A stretch of 64,000 bases of DNA from a virus. Position 1 is the stretch's first letter, and the number at the start of each line of letters is the position of its first letter. Shown here piece after piece: positions 27,495 through 36,341 of this stretch. A program made the position numbers and the translations under genes. The notes below the pieces were generated by a model. The model did not search any database. It saw only the letters and a program-made list of their open reading frames with translations, and was not told the origin of the DNA. The DNA lies in the IMG/VR virus record IMGVR_UViG_3300010883_021048, positions 1 to 64,000 of that record. One strand, 5' to 3'.

Positions 27495-28524
27495 TTGCTA
27501 TCCCTTCTAGTGGAGGCGCAGTTATTTTAAAAAGACATCTTTCAGAATAAACTTCTAAAATATTTTTCCAATACTCTTCGACATTCTTTCTATTAAGATA
27601 ATTTTCGATAAAATCTATACCCCTAAGAGATAAATCGTTAGCTTCTTCAGGATGACTTTCAAAGTACTTTATTATGTCTAACAGCTCATCCGCGCTTTCG
27701 CAGTATTGTATTAATCCGCTGGCTTCGGTGGAGTGCTGCCAAAACTCTTTCTTATGTCCTTTGTCACTCAGATATATTACTATACTTCCAGTGGCCAACA
27801 TGTACATCGATCTAATGGTTCCAGATCTTACATCGGTATTACGAGGGTAACCATCAGTGACTAATTGGTATCTACACTTTCCTAACAGCTCTATAGGGTT
27901 CTGATACTCTCTTCCAGTCTTGAATAATGGGTTTGTGCTTCTTTCGTGTACCAAAAATTCTGAGCTCTCCACTATCTTAACCTTAATATCATCAAAAAGA
28001 ATTTTTCGATAAGGATAAATCGATCCCTTAAAGATCAAAGCGTTTTCTTTTTCTTTAAATGGCATAGTTCTTTCTCTAGAAAACTTTACGATTCTGTCCA
28101 TATCATTTTGATATTCTACTTTTTTGCTATTTTCACCATTTATTCCAGAGAAATATCCGTTAAAAAATGGAGTGGGAGCCAGTATTCTTCTTTTAACACC
28201 CCCAAACTTATCATCATCAAACATAACAAAGACAGCAGAATCCGATCCTACATCACTTTCTATTACAGTATCCATTGTGTAATATTTTAGTTCTGTATTC
28301 GGTAGGACGTAACCTGAATCTCTTAGCGCTGACAGCTGATCTAAGATATCACCATGGCGATCTTCATTAGTCAGGCCATTCATTACGTATATGACATTAT
28401 CAAATATTCTTATGTGCAGAGCTTGAGCGGGATTTCGGGTTGCGGAGATCTCTTCATAGCTAATGTTATGTGGAACAATCTTTTCCGCTAGTTCTCTTAG
28501 GGATACTGTAAGATCATTATTCAT
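27487..28524 (-). CDS. GT90/CAP10-like glycosyltransferase
   Basis: The protein has 345 residues. The C-terminal half carries the CAP10/GT90 pattern: ALIFKGSIYPYRKILF, then GKCRYQLVTDGYPRNTDVRSG, an SMYMLATGSIVIYL block, and a tail with SADELLDIIKYFESHPEEAN and GIDFIENYLN. GT90 enzymes add xylose, glucose or related sugars to glycans and glycolipids. Some act in bacterial LPS or capsule synthesis. The N-terminal 120 residues are not recognisable. It lies between the two radical SAM genes and overlaps both neighbours (8 and 4 bases), so it is translated as part of the same tight operon. Confidence 0.7.
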   Translation of the reverse strand: MNNDLTVSLRELAEKIVPHNISYEEISATRNPAQALHIRIFDNVIYVMNGLTNEDRHGDILDQLSALRDSGYVLPNTELKYYTMDTVIESDVGSDSAVFVMFDDDKFGGVKRRILAPTPFFNGYFSGINGENSKKVEYQNDMDRIVKFSRERTMPFKEKENALIFKGSIYPYRKILFDDIKVKIVESSEFLVHERSTNPLFKTGREYQNPIELLGKCRYQLVTDGYPRNTDVRSGTIRSMYMLATGSIVIYLSDKGHKKEFWQHSTEASGLIQYCESADELLDIIKYFESHPEEANDLSLRGIDFIENYLNRKNVEEYWKNILEVYSERCLFKITAPPLEGIAIV

Positions 28525-29381
28525 AGTTCAATCATACCAAAATAATTTCTGATCAATTCTTTCGTTCGGCCCTTATATTCTTCAGAAGGATCCCTTCTGG
28601 ACACATCACAATGAAGGAATGTGACGGCACACCAATTAGATTCAAAAGGATTTCTGCCATACAACATATCGTCGTGTAGCATTAAAGGCATATTTTCGTC
28701 GCCCATAGAACAATGGTTTAGCGCACCATTAAAGATAACAACATCGGCGCTGCAATTTTTTAATGCGGCGGCTAGAAAAAGTTCATCTGTTATGGATCGG
28801 ACATAGTCTTTAGACCCGTAATATTCCTCGTAGTATTCCAGTACTTTTGTCATTACGAGTTGATTTTTTTCGTTATTACAAAATATAAACACGCCGCCGG
28901 CGTAAAAGTTATCTAGGTTTTCTAAACCAAGCATTGTCTTTGCTTGATGAAATTCCTGTATCGTCTGAGGCGTACATGCTCTTTGTTCGTATATCTCTAT
29001 GTTCGGTACCCAGAAGTGTCGGGTAACACCGAAACCATCGCCGACCTTATCACACGCTTGAGTTATGTTATTATTAGCCATCGCGGTGTCGCTATCAACG
29101 TACACACCATATTTTGTCTTTATATGCTGAGCCCCGATATACTTGTGCTTCCAGATTAAGTACCCAACTTTTTTTCCAGAATTAAAATCTATGGCATCAG
29201 GAAGATTAATAACTTCATACTCTTCATTTGATGACAGCTTATTCCCAAACTCAAGCACTAAAAAATTATAGTCACTAGATTTTGACTTTACGCTGCTGAT
29301 GGACTTCTTCATATTTTCATAATGAACGTCATAACCACCAACAGTGTATATAAATGTTATTTCATTCTCTCTTGTTGTCAT
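28521..29381 (-). CDS. Probable GT-A nucleotide-sugar transferase
   Basis: The protein has 286 residues. The pattern fits a GT-A fold: an N-terminal strand ITFIYTVGGYDVHYE, then KTKYGVYVDSDTAMANN with a DSD metal-binding DxD motif, followed by NFYAGGVFIFCNN, as in GT8-like enzymes that reach a buried acceptor site. A SITDELFLAAAL helix resembles the D-E-x2 block of similar transferases. The donor and acceptor are unknown. It is encoded between the radical SAM paralogue 2 and the GT90-like gene with four-base overlaps on both sides. Confidence 0.65.
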   Translation of the reverse strand: MTTRENEITFIYTVGGYDVHYENMKKSISSVKSKSSDYNFLVLEFGNKLSSNEEYEVINLPDAIDFNSGKKVGYLIWKHKYIGAQHIKTKYGVYVDSDTAMANNNITQACDKVGDGFGVTRHFWVPNIEIYEQRACTPQTIQEFHQAKTMLGLENLDNFYAGGVFIFCNNEKNQLVMTKVLEYYEEYYGSKDYVRSITDELFLAAALKNCSADVVIFNGALNHCSMGDENMPLMLHDDMLYGRNPFESNWCAVTFLHCDVSRRDPSEEYKGRTKELIRNYFGMIEL

Positions 29382-31384
29382 AAAGGATCCTCGCTTTTAA
29401 CAGGCACTACTTCTTGAACTATAGATTTGTATCCACCTGTTCTCCTGCTATGCCATAAGACTTTCTTTGCCCACTCATAATTTTCCTGTATTCCAGAGCC
29501 TATAAACTCAATATCATTTTGTTCTTTTTTCAAAGCTGCCTTTTGCTCTATAACATTATGAATATTATATCCAAAAGATCTTGATTGAACACGCTCTCTA
29601 GGGTGGTTTAGTCTTGCATGCTGGTACATTAGGAGTTCTTGTAATACCTCTTCTTCTAGAGATATCTTAAGATGGTTTATCAGAAAGTTTGTAATATCTT
29701 TTTCAAAGCTTTCATAATCTAACGCAACTTTTATCGCGGTGGACTCATCGACACTCCAATTTATCTCAGAGACCTCAGGAACTACAATTCCCCAATGACG
29801 GTCATTTTGTAATATACTTTTCATATTATGCAAAATCAAGTGGTGCTCATCAGAAAGAAAAGACCCCTTGTCTTTATTTACATTGACATATTCAAGGAGT
29901 GAAGTGTAGAACTGCTTGTATGTAATACCTAAGTGGTTTCTAAGAAATCTAGATATAAATTGTGTGGGACCTAAGTAGTGTCCAAATATTACAAGCCATC
30001 TAAATTGGTGACCTTCAAGCCATTGTTCATGAGTAAACGTGTCTGTTTTAGTAACAAATTTAGATGTGTCTTCGCTCAACTTTCCGTCAATATGACGATG
30101 ATGAAAGCGTGGCTGTGTAACAGAGACTTCTATTCCGTATTTATTTATAAATTCCGGGCGACTGAATGGCGTATTAACAAGCGCAGTCATCAAATGGATA
30201 TCAAGGTAGTTGTGATAATCTAACTCTATGATTTTACATACACCATCGACAAATGTCTCGACTGTCTCTTCGGGAAGTCCCCATATGAGTTCAACGTAAC
30301 TTGATATATTTTTGCTTTCGTACATCTCGACAAACTCTTTTAGCTTCCCGCCGTCGACATTCTTTCTTTTAACAGCTTTTAAGACATCAGCATTCATCGA
30401 CTGTAGCGCGATGGTCATTCCCTTCTGGCAGCCGGCGTCTTCTAAAACTTTCGCAATTTCTAGTACTCTATCAGCTTGCCCTTTTACCCACGTAACTCTA
30501 AAAGCATGAGGGTAGCCAGTCTCTTCCTTCTTACTCTTAACGTACAAGGAGAGATCCATATCTAAATCATAATACATACCATAATTTGAATTTGCATCAG
30601 TAATATACTCTATCTTATTCTCTGTTATCCAGTCAATTTCTTGCTTGATCTTGTCGTAATTTTTGTATACTTTAGTGTAGTACTTTTCACCAATTTCACA
30701 AAATGCACATTGAAACGGGCACCCTCTAGCAGACTCAACAATAGCGCTGTATTCTAGACCTGAATCATTTTCTGATACAAGCTTATCATAGAAACCATTA
30801 AGATAAGGACTTTCATAGCTCTTTATGTCTTTTAGTCGGCTTCGTGGAATTTGCGGATGCTGTACTTTTCCATCGAAAAAAGTTATTCCAGCTATAGACT
30901 TATAGTCGGGATTTTGTGCTAACTTTTGTTCTAGTATCTCTACGAATGTAACTTCGCCCTCACCGTGAACCAAGATATCAACATAAGGATGATCCTCGAA
31001 AAAATTGCCTACTCTATCTGCTAGAGGTTGCTGCTGACCACCAAAAACTATTAAGCAGCCAGGATATTTTTCTTTTATACCTTTTGCTATCTTAAGATTA
31101 ATGTTCCAGTTCCATATAAAGCAAGAAAAACCTATAACGTCAGGCTCATGTATTTCTGATACTATCTCTTCATGTGGTTGACGATAGTAGAACCATTTCT
31201 TTAATTCATAGTTATCGGCAACTGCTTGATTTGCAAAAGCGTAAGAAGCCACGACACCTGTTGAGTATGGCAAATATACTTGGTTCGCAAATACGTCAGA
31301 CAACTCAAGCAGATACATATTTTTTTTCATGGTAGATATTTCTTTCCCATGAAGGAAGCTGTCATTAACTTCTTCTTTAGCCAC
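29378..31384 (-). CDS. B12-binding-type radical SAM enzyme, paralogue 2
   Basis: The 668-residue protein is colinear with the 657-residue enzyme at 25521-27494: shared VYLPYS-GV, FSCFIWNWNINLKIA, LIVFGGQQQP, VHGEGEVTFVEIL and SPYLNGFYD blocks. The radical SAM cysteines are C222, C226 and C229 in ARGCPFQCAFCEIG. The radical SAM barrel continues with ALQSMNADVLKAVKRKN and ELIWGLPEETVET. The differences are in the C-terminal third, which suggests a related reaction on a different substrate rather than recent duplication. It overlaps NadE by one base and the GT-A gene by four. Confidence 0.85.
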   Translation of the reverse strand: MAKEEVNDSFLHGKEISTMKKNMYLLELSDVFANQVYLPYSTGVVASYAFANQAVADNYELKKWFYYRQPHEEIVSEIHEPDVIGFSCFIWNWNINLKIAKGIKEKYPGCLIVFGGQQQPLADRVGNFFEDHPYVDILVHGEGEVTFVEILEQKLAQNPDYKSIAGITFFDGKVQHPQIPRSRLKDIKSYESPYLNGFYDKLVSENDSGLEYSAIVESARGCPFQCAFCEIGEKYYTKVYKNYDKIKQEIDWITENKIEYITDANSNYGMYYDLDMDLSLYVKSKKEETGYPHAFRVTWVKGQADRVLEIAKVLEDAGCQKGMTIALQSMNADVLKAVKRKNVDGGKLKEFVEMYESKNISSYVELIWGLPEETVETFVDGVCKIIELDYHNYLDIHLMTALVNTPFSRPEFINKYGIEVSVTQPRFHHRHIDGKLSEDTSKFVTKTDTFTHEQWLEGHQFRWLVIFGHYLGPTQFISRFLRNHLGITYKQFYTSLLEYVNVNKDKGSFLSDEHHLILHNMKSILQNDRHWGIVVPEVSEINWSVDESTAIKVALDYESFEKDITNFLINHLKISLEEEVLQELLMYQHARLNHPRERVQSRSFGYNIHNVIEQKAALKKEQNDIEFIGSGIQENYEWAKKVLWHSRRTGGYKSIVQEVVPVKSEDPL

Positions 31385-32139
31385 TATGAATCCCTTTCAA
31401 AGACAGGTATCGGTACCATCTTATGCTTGTTGGATCTATGAAACTTGTTATAAATTTCTAGTACTTCTCTCTCTCTGTCATTCACAGGCTCATTGTTAGG
31501 ATGCTGCATAGCCCTCTCTAGCTCATTGTATGTTGCACCTATTTGGTCTTCATCTGTTCTTCCATCATCCCACAGACCGTCGGTGGGGGGTGCGGTAACT
31601 ATAGAATCTAATACACCAAGTGACATTGCCATCTGTTTTACTTCTGACTTGTATAGATCAGCGATAGGAGATATGTCAACACCACCGTCACCGTACTTGG
31701 TAAAAAACCCAATCCCAAAATCTTCCACCTTGTTTCCTGTCCCAACCACTATACCGTTAGAAGTTGAAGCTATTTGGTAAAGCATCATCATCCTTAATCT
31801 TGATCGTGCATTTGCAAGGCTTAAGTCAGACGTTTCATCATCAGATAATGAAGAGCAAAACGAGTCAAACGTAGAAGTTAGATCTTTCGTTATGCTAACA
31901 ACATTTTTAGAATAATTTGATAGTAGCCACTCAGCATGGTCTATAGAGAGATCATCTTGCTTTTTTATCTGATGAATCGGAAGCCGTAATATAACAGTCT
32001 TTAATCCTGTCATCGCACAAAGAGTTGACACAAGAGAAGAATCTATACCACCAGATATTCCAACCACCAGAGCCTTTTTGTTAGCAGCCAAAGCGTATTT
32101 GCTTATCCAGCTTACTACGTCTTCTGGGGCTGGAATCAT
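31384..32139 (-). CDS. nadE: NH3-dependent NAD synthetase
   Basis: The protein has 251 residues. SGGIDSS at residues 29-35 is the ATP-pyrophosphatase P-loop. GTGNKVEDFGIGFFTKYGDGGVD and PIADLYKSEV are the most specific NadE blocks, and the late PPTDGLWDDGRTDEDQIG loop matches the substrate-closing segment. It amidates nicotinic-acid adenine dinucleotide to NAD+ with ATP. No glutaminase domain is present. It lies three bases after the UDP-sugar dehydrogenase, an NAD-dependent enzyme, and next to NAD(P)-dependent GDP-sugar enzymes. An NAD-supply role for the cassette or for the infected cell is plausible. A sugar-amidating relative is less likely because the NadE motifs are intact. Confidence 0.9.
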   Translation of the reverse strand: MIPAPEDVVSWISKYALAANKKALVVGISGGIDSSLVSTLCAMTGLKTVILRLPIHQIKKQDDLSIDHAEWLLSNYSKNVVSITKDLTSTFDSFCSSLSDDETSDLSLANARSRLRMMMLYQIASTSNGIVVGTGNKVEDFGIGFFTKYGDGGVDISPIADLYKSEVKQMAMSLGVLDSIVTAPPTDGLWDDGRTDEDQIGATYNELERAMQHPNNEPVNDREREVLEIYNKFHRSNKHKMVPIPVFERDS

Positions 32140-32141
32140 TT

Positions 32142-33365
32142 TTACCCTCCTACTCTAATTACCGTTATACCATCTTGATCAGCGATATAACGGTGGGGAT
32201 CGATAACAACAGATCCTTGCGGAAACGAAAAGTTTTTAAATTCTTCGTGTTTACATCCTATCAAGAAACAACTTGCAGCGAAAGCTGGCAACTCATCTCC
32301 CAATTTAGGATCATAGCTGGTCACTTCATGACCACGCTCAACTAATATATTCTCTAATAGTATAGCTGGCGAACCCAATATAAGATTGGTTTCTGGCTTA
32401 AATGATCTTCCCATTATAACCTTAGGGAGGTCATGTTCTTCCATCAGGTCAGCTAGCCAGTCTGTTTGCTTTTCTCTACAAATCATTAAACTTTCATACC
32501 AATCGTAGCTGACATCTAACTTCCTAGCTAGCCAAGATAAAGCAATATTGTCACGAGGATGGCAACCACCACCGTCACCCATACCACCTTGCATATATTT
32601 GGTACTAATTAATCTTTCTGTTGCTAAAAATAAACCGTCCATAACATTATCACAATTGACATTCTCTGACTTGTGCGCTACTTCCATAATGATATTCGCA
32701 AGACATATTTTCATCGTGATATAAGTGTTATAAGAAACTTTTATCATTTCGGCTTCTTCAATCGTACACTTATAAACAGGACGGTCATGAATAGTAGCGT
32801 AGAAGTCTCTAGCTGTTTCATAGGCCCCTTGATCATCAACACCAAAGAGAACAAACTCAGGTTGTGTAAAGTCTTTTATTGTGGTTCCCATCGCGATGAA
32901 GAAAGGATTATAGCATAGCTTTACCAATGGGCTGAGAATCGGCTTTATTTCTGACCTCACAGTACCGGGAAGTACTGTGGATATTATAATAACGATTTTC
33001 TCGTTGCCTTGAGCCTCTACCTCATTAGACAGTGTGCTGATCCCGGCTTTGAGCCAGGTGTAGTCAAAATCAACTCTCTCTTCTGGAATTCTCGTGGTTC
33101 CTTCGTATTTCGGATCATGCGGAGTCTGTATCGGAACAAAGATTATGTCTGAATTTTCTACAACTTCTTTAACACTTCCAAAATTGATGTTGTGTGTCTT
33201 TAAGAGTTCTGGTGCTCCTTCTTCTCTGTAGGGTAGCTCCTTTGTTTCTAAAATATTCTTAACATTTTCGTCTATGTCATAGCCCCAAACAGAGTGCCCT
33301 GCTTTCTCAATAGCCAGCGCACAAGGCAACCCAAGCTTCCCTAAACCAATAAAACCTACTCTCAT
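32142..33365 (-). CDS. UDP-glucose/UDP-ManNAc/GDP-mannose dehydrogenase family enzyme
   Basis: The protein has 407 residues. GLGKLG at residues 7-12 is the NAD-binding loop. TPHDPKYEG and EEAEMIKVSYNTYITMKI (the dimer and active-site helix) are diagnostic. The catalytic cysteine is C268 in GGGCHPRDN. In most UDP-glucose dehydrogenases the following block is C-x2-K-D; here the Lys is Arg, as can occur in divergent members. The enzyme oxidises C6 of a nucleotide sugar twice to a uronic acid. The exact sugar is not predictable. A good AAGGAG Shine-Dalgarno precedes the ATG. It opens the operon that runs through NadE to GMD. Confidence 0.85.
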   Translation of the reverse strand: MRVGFIGLGKLGLPCALAIEKAGHSVWGYDIDENVKNILETKELPYREEGAPELLKTHNINFGSVKEVVENSDIIFVPIQTPHDPKYEGTTRIPEERVDFDYTWLKAGISTLSNEVEAQGNEKIVIIISTVLPGTVRSEIKPILSPLVKLCYNPFFIAMGTTIKDFTQPEFVLFGVDDQGAYETARDFYATIHDRPVYKCTIEEAEMIKVSYNTYITMKICLANIIMEVAHKSENVNCDNVMDGLFLATERLISTKYMQGGMGDGGGCHPRDNIALSWLARKLDVSYDWYESLMICREKQTDWLADLMEEHDLPKVIMGRSFKPETNLILGSPAILLENILVERGHEVTSYDPKLGDELPAFAASCFLIGCKHEEFKNFSFPQGSVVIDPHRYIADQDGITVIRVGG

Positions 33366-33474
33366 TTTTTAAACTCCTTAAATACTCATTTTATGCTATT
33401 TAACAGATAACAGTTAAAGTTATCTTAAATCTATCTTCTAGAAAAATCTATATCCAATTATAACTGTCTTATTT
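33366..33474. other. Intergenic leader with possible promoter (109 bases)
   Basis: This stretch is AT rich and codes for nothing I can find. On the minus strand there is a TATAAT at 33461-33456 with no clear -35 at 17 bases, an imperfect inverted repeat TTTAAC/GTTAAA around 33402-33421, and the AAGGAG Shine-Dalgarno of the dehydrogenase gene. It separates the WcbI-type gene from the operon that runs to GMD, so a promoter here is likely but not demonstrated. Confidence 0.35.
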
Positions 33475-34389
33475 CTATTTATCATGCTCTATCCCTTTAG
33501 CAATATAGTTTTCCTCAAATTGTCGCTGGTCTAAAGGTGGCTGGCCTCTTGAAAACATATTCATATAATATACTAACAAGCTACGATAGAATTGTTTGGC
33601 ATCAATAGGATTACCATGCTGCGTACAGCCATAACTATCTGTATATTTCATACCAAAATGGTTAATAGCTGTGGTGTGAAGCGGCCAGCGACCGGAAGAT
33701 ATTTCATATGTTGAATCTTCCAGCTTACATTCATTATCACTAGAAATTACACTCTCTGGTAGTTTATCCATACCAAGAATTTGTAGCGCTTGGTTAGCTT
33801 TCTCTAGAAATACTAGACTGGTTGGGTGCTGAGGAATCAGAAACAGATTTCTTTTTCCCATATTTTCTTCTATAAAAGAGCTAATCTTGATATCTGTAAC
33901 TTCTTCTTTTTGTCTAAGAATGCTTATCGTCTCTGCATGTCTTCTAGAGTATTCCCAATCTATCTTATCAGCGTCGTATAATGAAATAATATCTTCATCA
34001 GTTAAATTTTCCCTTAGACTCTCTATTACTTCTGAACCATACCATCTTTTACAACTAGCATAGTGCGCTGCTTGAGATATCGGCCAGAAAGCAGAGTAGT
34101 ATGTGTAGGGGAAAGATACCTTCTTACAGCTAGGCTTTAAAAGAGAGCCGATTGAATCCTTTACAGACGAATCAGTAGAATACTCACCGTGTCTTGCCTG
34201 TAGCGGCTGATACAGGAACAGGTCTGCTGTCTTAACGTGATCGTGATCTATCGTGTGCGCACCTTGCATGACCATCCAATTTGCGTATTGGTGTACTTCA
34301 TACACTTCTTCAAATTGCTTACTTTTCTGCATGAAATTAACCATGCCAGTGTTATGACAATTGCCCCAGAATACGGCTTTCTTCTTCAT
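33475..34389 (-). CDS. WcbI-family polysaccharide biosynthesis protein (putative acyltransferase)
   Basis: The protein has 304 residues. The N-terminal KAVFWGNCHNTGMV matches the GNCQ-type nucleotide-binding loop of WcbI-like proteins. TADLFLYQPLQARHGEYS and KVSFPYTYYSAFWPISQA fit the second conserved block, with its Q-P-L and F-P segments. A late IPQHPTSLVFLEKAN piece is also family-like. WcbI binds coenzyme A and is thought to acetylate capsule sugars. The gene shares a promoter candidate at 35302-35330 with the preceding GT-A-like gene and is followed by a short intergenic leader. Confidence 0.7.
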   Translation of the reverse strand: MKKKAVFWGNCHNTGMVNFMQKSKQFEEVYEVHQYANWMVMQGAHTIDHDHVKTADLFLYQPLQARHGEYSTDSSVKDSIGSLLKPSCKKVSFPYTYYSAFWPISQAAHYASCKRWYGSEVIESLRENLTDEDIISLYDADKIDWEYSRRHAETISILRQKEEVTDIKISSFIEENMGKRNLFLIPQHPTSLVFLEKANQALQILGMDKLPESVISSDNECKLEDSTYEISSGRWPLHTTAINHFGMKYTDSYGCTQHGNPIDAKQFYRSLLVYYMNMFSRGQPPLDQRQFEENYIAKGIEHDK

Positions 34390-34395
34390 AAGATG

Positions 34396-35232
34396 CTACC
34401 CCTCGCTTGAATGCCGGCCATCATAATTATCATCTTTCGTAGGATAGTAATCCCTGAACTGATGAATTAGTGGGTGCGAGGAAGATCTCCATTGTGCATG
34501 ATGAAGACATTGTATTGATTCTGGATTATTTCCTTGTTCATACCCAAGAAGACCAAAGCATACTGGTATTGTTACGTCGCCTGCAGCACCGACAGTCCAA
34601 TGAGAAGATACTAAATCCCTAAAGACATCATCATTTTCTTTTATAAACTTGTGCACGTTATTAAACGCTTCTGACTCGTAGATATAAGGCCAGCCGTAGT
34701 TGTCTACTTCAACCGCTGATGCTCCTGATACTTTCTTAAAAACATCATTCCAGTTCGGTGTTGTTGACCACTTAGGCCAGCTAGTGCAATAATTAACAGG
34801 CTCGCATATAAGCTTATGGTCGGTCGGCATAGTAAGCTTACCTCTGACTAAAACGTCTGTTTCCATCATAAGCATATAGGGTTTCTGCGCGTACTCTACA
34901 GCAGCTTTGTTTCTATCCAGCCAACTCATACCGGTATGATATAACTTATCAAAATACTCTTTTTCTTTTTGGTCAATGCAGGGAGAGCCTTTTGGTGAAA
35001 TTTCGTTTATTAGATACTCAGCCATCCCGGGTTTCTGGCACCACCCGCGAGCGTCGTCTTCAATCGTTGTTTTAAGAAACGGATGCTTCTTTTCCAAATA
35101 AGAAAAATCATTTCCGCCATCAGAAACTAGATATACTGGGCACTCTGGATAAATTGAATAAAGCTTCTCTAAAGAGTACTCTATGGCTTTACCCTCTGTG
35201 TAACACGTAAAAAACACACCAAAATCCGACAT
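34396..35232 (-). CDS. Putative GT-A-like glycosyltransferase
   Basis: The ATG at 35232 is preferred because GGAG lies six bases before it; an upstream TTG at 35244 overlaps that Shine-Dalgarno. The protein has 278 residues. It begins with a strand (FGVFFTCYTEGKAIEYSLEKL), then YPECPVYLVSDGGND and a MLMMETDVLVRG motif in which E-T-D takes the place of the usual DxD. Later GWPYIYESEAF and SSHWTVGAAGDVTIP are not recognised. The fold call is an inference from strand order and context. The family is unknown to me. Confidence 0.55.
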   Translation of the reverse strand: MSDFGVFFTCYTEGKAIEYSLEKLYSIYPECPVYLVSDGGNDFSYLEKKHPFLKTTIEDDARGWCQKPGMAEYLINEISPKGSPCIDQKEKEYFDKLYHTGMSWLDRNKAAVEYAQKPYMLMMETDVLVRGKLTMPTDHKLICEPVNYCTSWPKWSTTPNWNDVFKKVSGASAVEVDNYGWPYIYESEAFNNVHKFIKENDDVFRDLVSSHWTVGAAGDVTIPVCFGLLGYEQGNNPESIQCLHHAQWRSSSHPLIHQFRDYYPTKDDNYDGRHSSEG

Positions 35233-35262
35233 ATCTAACTCCAAATACCTGTAAATATATTA

Positions 35263-35280
35263 AAATAGCGTGAGCTATTT
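35263..35280. other. Small hairpin in the leader
   Basis: AAATAGC and GCTATTT form a perfect 7-base-pair stem around a GTGA loop. On the minus strand it is followed by TTTTAATATATTT. It lies 30 bases upstream of the ATG at 35232, inside the transcript expected from the promoter at 35302-35330. It could be an attenuator or an mRNA-stabilising element. Confidence 0.35.
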
Positions 35281-35301
35281 GTAATGGTTATCAATAAACC
35301 T

Positions 35302-35330
35302 ATTATATCGTAGCAGAAGTACATGTACAT
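35302..35330 (-). promoter_or_regulatory. Promoter of shared class, upstream of GT-A/WcbI pair
   Basis: On the minus strand the site is ATGTAC (35330-35325), 17 bases, TATAAT (35307-35302), then AGG. It shares CGATATAATAG, the spacer length and the TGTAC of the -35 with the site at 22402-22430. A perfect 10-base palindrome, GTACATGTAC (35319-35328), overlaps the -35 and the upstream half of the spacer, where a repressor or activator dimer could bind. Confidence 0.6.
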
Positions 35331-35388
35331 ACCAAAAATCAGACACATGCCTTAAACTTAAATTGCTACAAACTAGCTTCGATAGCGA

Positions 35389-36339
35389 TCATTTGCTCAT
35401 AATCTTTTCGACAGCCGGAAGATATACATTCTTAATAACGCTAGTCCATGAAAACGTCTCTGCGTACTGTCTTATTTCATGTCTCATAGATGAAGAAATT
35501 TCTGCATTTTCTTTGAGCACTGATTGTACGTAAGATGTATTTGTCATCATTCTTTCTGGAATAACATGTATAAACTCTTTGTCTAGATCTAAATTGCCGC
35601 AAGCAAACTCAGAAAGAACTAGACCCAATCCGGCAGACATGGCCTCCATGCAGACAAGAGGATGAGCTTCGCCGTCGCTGAGAAGAGCTAAGTTTGCGTA
35701 TCTTGTTAGATTATCATATAAATAGTCTTTACTCCATTCTCCAAGATACATGTCGGATGAAGCATTAAACCTGCTGTCTGCAATATTTCCTGCGTAGTAT
35801 AGGTCTTCTATATCTTGAAATATGTGTTGTCTTTTACGAAAGTCTACCTTTGCTAGGTACATTGAGCGATCTTTAAATTCACACTCTTCTGTGAACCTAA
35901 ACAAATCGTCCCTAACTCCGTTATGCACAACGTGTATATTTTCTTTGTTGAATCCGAGTGAGGAATAAATGTTGGCTATACCAGGAGAAAGAGCAAAAAT
36001 ATTAACGTCTGTACTTAAGAATGTCTGTAATATTCTTCTGTATCCCGGATCAAATCTATGGGGTTGCTCTAGATATCCATAGTGGCTCGTTATAGCTATA
36101 TTATCACAATTAATATGTGGTACAATATCTATATGTTCATCGTACTGCACGTGTACAAAGTCAGCATTAATAAGGTTTGTCTGTCTTATTATTTCATTCT
36201 TATCTCTGACATTTACAATGTGTACTTCATGACCTAAGTCTTCTAAGGAGCACCTCATATCATGAATTAATATTTCTACTGCGCCCCAACCCGTCGGTGG
36301 GATAGGCATAATCCCTGGTCCTATTATAGCAATCTTCAT
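35389..36339 (-). CDS. Glycosyltransferase, GT4-type
   Basis: The protein has 316 residues, short for GT4 (usually 350-400). The N-terminus is intact: MKIAIIGPGIMPIPPTGWGAVE with the glycine-rich loop of the GT-B fold, then ADFVHVQYDEH and ITSHYGYLEQP. The donor domain starts at HVVHNGVRDDLF and holds SDGEAHPLVCMEAMSAGLGLVLSE, where the usual first Glu of E-x7-E is replaced within DGEAHPLVCME. It is the last gene of the sub-operon that begins at 42204 and lies two bases after the GT6 gene. The sugar is unknown. Confidence 0.82.
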   Translation of the reverse strand: MKIAIIGPGIMPIPPTGWGAVEILIHDMRCSLEDLGHEVHIVNVRDKNEIIRQTNLINADFVHVQYDEHIDIVPHINCDNIAITSHYGYLEQPHRFDPGYRRILQTFLSTDVNIFALSPGIANIYSSLGFNKENIHVVHNGVRDDLFRFTEECEFKDRSMYLAKVDFRKRQHIFQDIEDLYYAGNIADSRFNASSDMYLGEWSKDYLYDNLTRYANLALLSDGEAHPLVCMEAMSAGLGLVLSEFACGNLDLDKEFIHVIPERMMTNTSYVQSVLKENAEISSSMRHEIRQYAETFSWTSVIKNVYLPAVEKIMSK

Positions 36340-36341
36340 TG

